DNA of 16,561 nucleotides from Phycisphaerae bacterium (lineage in GTDB: Bacteria; Planctomycetota; Phycisphaerae; Sedimentisphaerales; UBA12454), in assembly GCA_028712345.1 (NCBI GenBank), contig JAQTQF010000013.1, positions 1 to 16,561 on the forward strand. Direction: 5' to 3'. The notes under the pieces are model-generated. The model did not search any database, was not told the origin of the DNA, and saw only the letters and a program-made list of their open reading frames with translations. Position 1 is the first letter of the stretch. Every line of letters begins with the position of its first letter. Positions 15,024 through 16,561 of this stretch are shown here, piece by piece. Made by a program: the position numbers and the translations under genes.

Positions 15024-15119
15024 CGGCCGGGCCCGGGCAAATTGCTTTTACGAATTTGGTCAGGCGGGGAACCGAGCAGCCATAAGTACAATTGTGATTG
15101 TGCCTGGCAAACCCGGCCG
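15024..15119 (+). ncRNA. ffs: Small bacterial signal recognition particle RNA (4.5S type)
   Basis: RNA scaffold of the signal recognition particle, binding Ffh to target membrane proteins. The diagnostic domain IV is at 15058-15081. GG-UCAG is followed by a short stem with loop GGAA (15068-15071) and then AGCAG-CC, matching the conserved symmetric and asymmetric internal loops. The ends close in a perfect 8-bp helix, CGGCCGGG (15024-15031) with CCCGGCCG (15112-15119). Inside, CGGGCA (15034-15039) pairs with TGCCTG (15101-15106), with one G-U. Length of about 96 nt fits the small bacterial class without an Alu domain. A promoter lies upstream and a T6 run follows. In Bacillus the SRP RNA gene is also next to dnaX. 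True ends may extend a few bases. Confidence 0.93.
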
Positions 15120-15127
15120 CCTTTTTT
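15112..15127 (+). terminator. Intrinsic termination signal of ffs
   Basis: The GC-rich 3' arm of the SRP RNA closing helix (15112-15119) is followed at once by CC and six T (15122-15127). The RNA's own terminal helix would serve as the terminator stem, which is usual for short structured RNA genes. Confidence 0.55.
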
Positions 15128-15143
15128 AATTTATTGATTATTG

Positions 15144-15201
15144 CCGTCATTTCAATGACGGATTCATTAAAATCCGAAAGCCCCCAACTTTATGTTGGGG
15201 G
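15144..15201. repeat. Three consecutive hairpins between ffs and ferredoxin
   Basis: Stem 1 is CCGTCAT / ATGACGG (15144-15161, loop TTCA). Stem 2 is CGGATT / AATCCG (15159-15176, loop CATTAA). It overlaps the last 3 bases of stem 1, so the two exclude each other. Stem 3 is CCCCCAAC / GTTGGGGG (15181-15201, loop TTTAT) and belongs to the same palindrome family as the one inside dnaX. No T-tract follows stem 3. They may form part of the ferredoxin leader or be repeat debris. Confidence 0.55.
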
Positions 15202-15246
15202 TTCAGCGGTTAGGTTGGTCGTTAGTAATTATGAGAGGGAGAGATT

Positions 15247-15429
15247 ATGAAAGTCAGAATTGACAATAGCTGCACTGCCTGCGGCCTATGCGCCGAGACC
15301 TGCCCGGAAGTCTTCCAGATGGCCCTTGATATTGCCGAAGTGGTTGTTGAACAAGTCCCGCCGCAGTTCGAAGATTCCGCCCAGCAGGCCGCCGATGAAT
15401 GCCCCGTCGAGGCAATCGAAGTAGAATAG
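15247..15429 (+). CDS. Single-cluster [4Fe-4S] ferredoxin
   Basis: Small cytoplasmic electron carrier of 60 residues. Ligands by analogy with Thermotoga ferredoxin are C9, C12, C15 (CTACGLC) and C52 (ECPVEAI). C19 (TCP) would be the non-ligand cysteine that forms a disulfide in the Thermotoga protein; here its partner position is serine (S44), so C19 is free. Only one cluster is expected, because the second half has only one cysteine. A GAGGGA ribosome site 6 nt before the ATG supports the start. It stands alone, downstream of the SRP RNA gene and convergent with proC, so its redox partners cannot be inferred. Acidic composition (many Glu and Asp) is typical. Confidence 0.92.
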   Translation: MKVRIDNSCTACGLCAETCPEVFQMALDIAEVVVEQVPPQFEDSAQQAADECPVEAIEVE

Positions 15430-15562
15430 CCAGTTTTGAGTTCTTAATTTTTGAGTTTTGAGTTAAGAAGTCCGCTTTCAGCGGACAACTATTTTAAGAT
15501 ATCATCGGCCTCAGGGCCGATTCCTTAACTAATATCTAAAGACTCAAAACTAAAAACTGAAT
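15430..15562. repeat. Shortened modular repeat, copy 3; possible bidirectional terminator
   Basis: Lies between the convergent ferredoxin and proC genes. A hairpin GTCCGCT-TTC-AGCGGAC (15470-15486) is followed by CTATTTTAAGAT and then a second hairpin ATCGGCC-TCAG-GGCCGAT (15504-15521) and TCC. The order TCCGC-hairpin, TATTTTAA, ATCGGCC-hairpin, TTCC matches copies 1 and 2, but the TTGTCATTCTGAGC core is missing. Outside it, GTTTTGAGTT units on the left and CTCAAAAC on the right form an imperfect larger inverted repeat. The position fits a two-way transcription barrier. Confidence 0.6.
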
Positions 15563-16375
15563 TTACTGTCCGCTCAGTTCTTTGCTTCGTTTGGCGGCGG
15601 CGGTCAGGGCATTTTGTACAACTTTTTCAAAATCATATTTTGAAAAGACTTTCAGCGCCGCTTCGGTAGTCCCGCCGGGTGAGGTTACATTCTTTCGTAA
15701 AATATCGGGCGATTGATTTTTCTCTGCCGCCTCGACGGCAAGAAAGCCCGCCCCTTTTGCGGTTTGAAGGACTAATTTTTCTGCTAACTCTCTTTTTAAA
15801 CCGAGTTTCTCAGCAGCCTTAATCATTTCTTCCATCATTAAAAAGAAATACGCAGGCCCAGAACCGCTTACCGCCGTTACGGCATCGAGCAAATTCTCAT
15901 CGTCAACCGTTACCGCCAGACCGACAGCGGAGAAAATCTTTTCGACTTCGCCGAGCCGCCCTGCCGCCTGTGGTGTCGCGTATAAAGCCGCTGCGCCCTG
16001 CCCGATGAGAGCGGGAGTATTCGGCATAACCCTAATAACGGCAGCATTGCCGAGAGACTGCTGAATTCGTTTTGTCGTAACGCCGGCAGCAATCGAAACG
16101 ATTAGGAGTTTTTCAGTGACGACCTGTTTAATCTCGTCGAGTATTTGCGGAAAATTTTGTGGCTTGACGCTTAAAACGAGAATATCAACGGCCTTTGCCA
16201 ATTCGCAATTTGAATCGGCAGATTTTGTTTTATATTTTTTGCAGAGCTGCGCGACCCTGTCGGTGCGGACATCGGCCAGTACAATATCATCAGGCTTATA
16301 TATCTTCGTATCTATAATACCCTTGATAATGGCCTCGGCCATATTACCGGCACCTAAAAATCCAATTCTCGCCAT
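15563..16375 (-). CDS. proC: Pyrroline-5-carboxylate reductase
   Basis: Last step of proline synthesis: reduces 1-pyrroline-5-carboxylate with NAD(P)H. 270 residues from the ATG at 16375. This start has GGAG 6 nt upstream and gives the usual family beginning (MARIGFLGAGNMAEAI). An upstream in-frame ATG at 16387 overlaps that GGAG and would add four residues, so I reject it. The Rossmann glycines (GFLGAGNMA) are at 5-13. They are followed by SVKPQ, VSIAAGV and RVMPNTPALIGQGAAAL. The C-terminal dimer domain has AVSGSGPAYFFLMMEEM and the family signature VTSPGGTTEAAL. All expected residues are present and length is normal. Convergent with the ferredoxin gene; upstream context is lost at the window edge. 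Confidence 0.96.
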   Translation of the reverse strand: MARIGFLGAGNMAEAIIKGIIDTKIYKPDDIVLADVRTDRVAQLCKKYKTKSADSNCELAKAVDILVLSVKPQNFPQILDEIKQVVTEKLLIVSIAAGVTTKRIQQSLGNAAVIRVMPNTPALIGQGAAALYATPQAAGRLGEVEKIFSAVGLAVTVDDENLLDAVTAVSGSGPAYFFLMMEEMIKAAEKLGLKRELAEKLVLQTAKGAGFLAVEAAEKNQSPDILRKNVTSPGGTTEAALKVFSKYDFEKVVQNALTAAAKRSKELSGQ

Positions 16376-16561
16376 TATATTCTCCATTTAAAAGCCGATG
16401 TCAATTCTACGGCTAATAACCGAATATTGCAAATTGAATTAGAAACGGAGAAAAGACAATAGTGCCCTCCTGTTAATCGCCAAACCGCCCCCGCTAACGC
16501 CGCGACGGATACAACAGAAAACCGCCTCGTACTGCCTGACAAAATGGCCCCCCCCCCCCCC
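16376..16561. other. Upstream of proC to window edge, ending in a C14 run
   Basis: No gene recognised. One minus-strand frame is open from the edge to just before proC, but its translation is rich in Ser, Arg and Val without any motif, so I do not call it. The last 14 bases (16548-16561) are all C, which looks like an assembly or sequencing end effect. The proC promoter should be within this stretch, but no clear hexamer pair is seen. Confidence 0.5.

Noticed and set aside
16378..16561. Minus-strand frame open from the window edge to just before proC
   Set aside because: No motif, no hydrophobic pattern or family resemblance; it begins in a C14 run that is probably an end artefact.

Overview
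The window looks like a bacterial chromosome segment, most likely from a planctomycete of the Phycisphaerae type. That placement is an inference from the mix of genes and the style of the hypothetical membrane proteins; there is no rRNA or other marker to fix it. Composition is moderate (roughly 45% G+C by eye) except for a clearly AT-richer block at about 10.3-13.1 kb. The last 14 bases are a pure C run, so the right edge is probably a contig end.

Left part (1-5.8 kb): a leftward hypothetical membrane protein is divergent from a rightward, translationally coupled set. That set is a large membrane-anchored SurA/PpiD-like protein followed by two small membrane proteins that start inside the preceding stop codons. 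A PAS-PAS-LuxR regulator follows, then a small HTH-only LuxR regulator with its own consensus promoter and a leader of about 230 nt.

Middle (5.9-10.2 kb, leftward): recR, murJ (lipid II flippase) and rpoN (sigma-54). They are separated by two copies of a modular hairpin-containing intergenic repeat whose stems show a compensatory base change. rpoN also has a good predicted promoter of its own.

Accessory block (10.3-13.1 kb, leftward): a three-gene restriction-modification cassette. It holds a D12-class adenine methyltransferase, a PD-(D/E)xK-type endonuclease candidate, and a second amino-methyltransferase with an HPPY motif. It sits exactly between dnaX and recR, where many bacteria carry ybaB/ebfC; no ybaB is present.

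Right part (13.2-16.6 kb): dnaX (clamp-loader tau subunit), which contains an A9 slippery run just after clamp-loader domain III with stops close by in both alternative frames, a probable site for making a short gamma-like form. Divergent from dnaX lies a small SRP RNA gene (ffs) with a good promoter and a U-tract. Next come a hairpin-rich stretch, a single-cluster 4Fe-4S ferredoxin, a third, shortened copy of the intergenic repeat, and proC. The ffs/dnaX/recR neighbourhood matches the scr-dnaX-yaaK-recR order known from Bacillus, so the backbone is old and the restriction-modification cassette looks like the newcomer.
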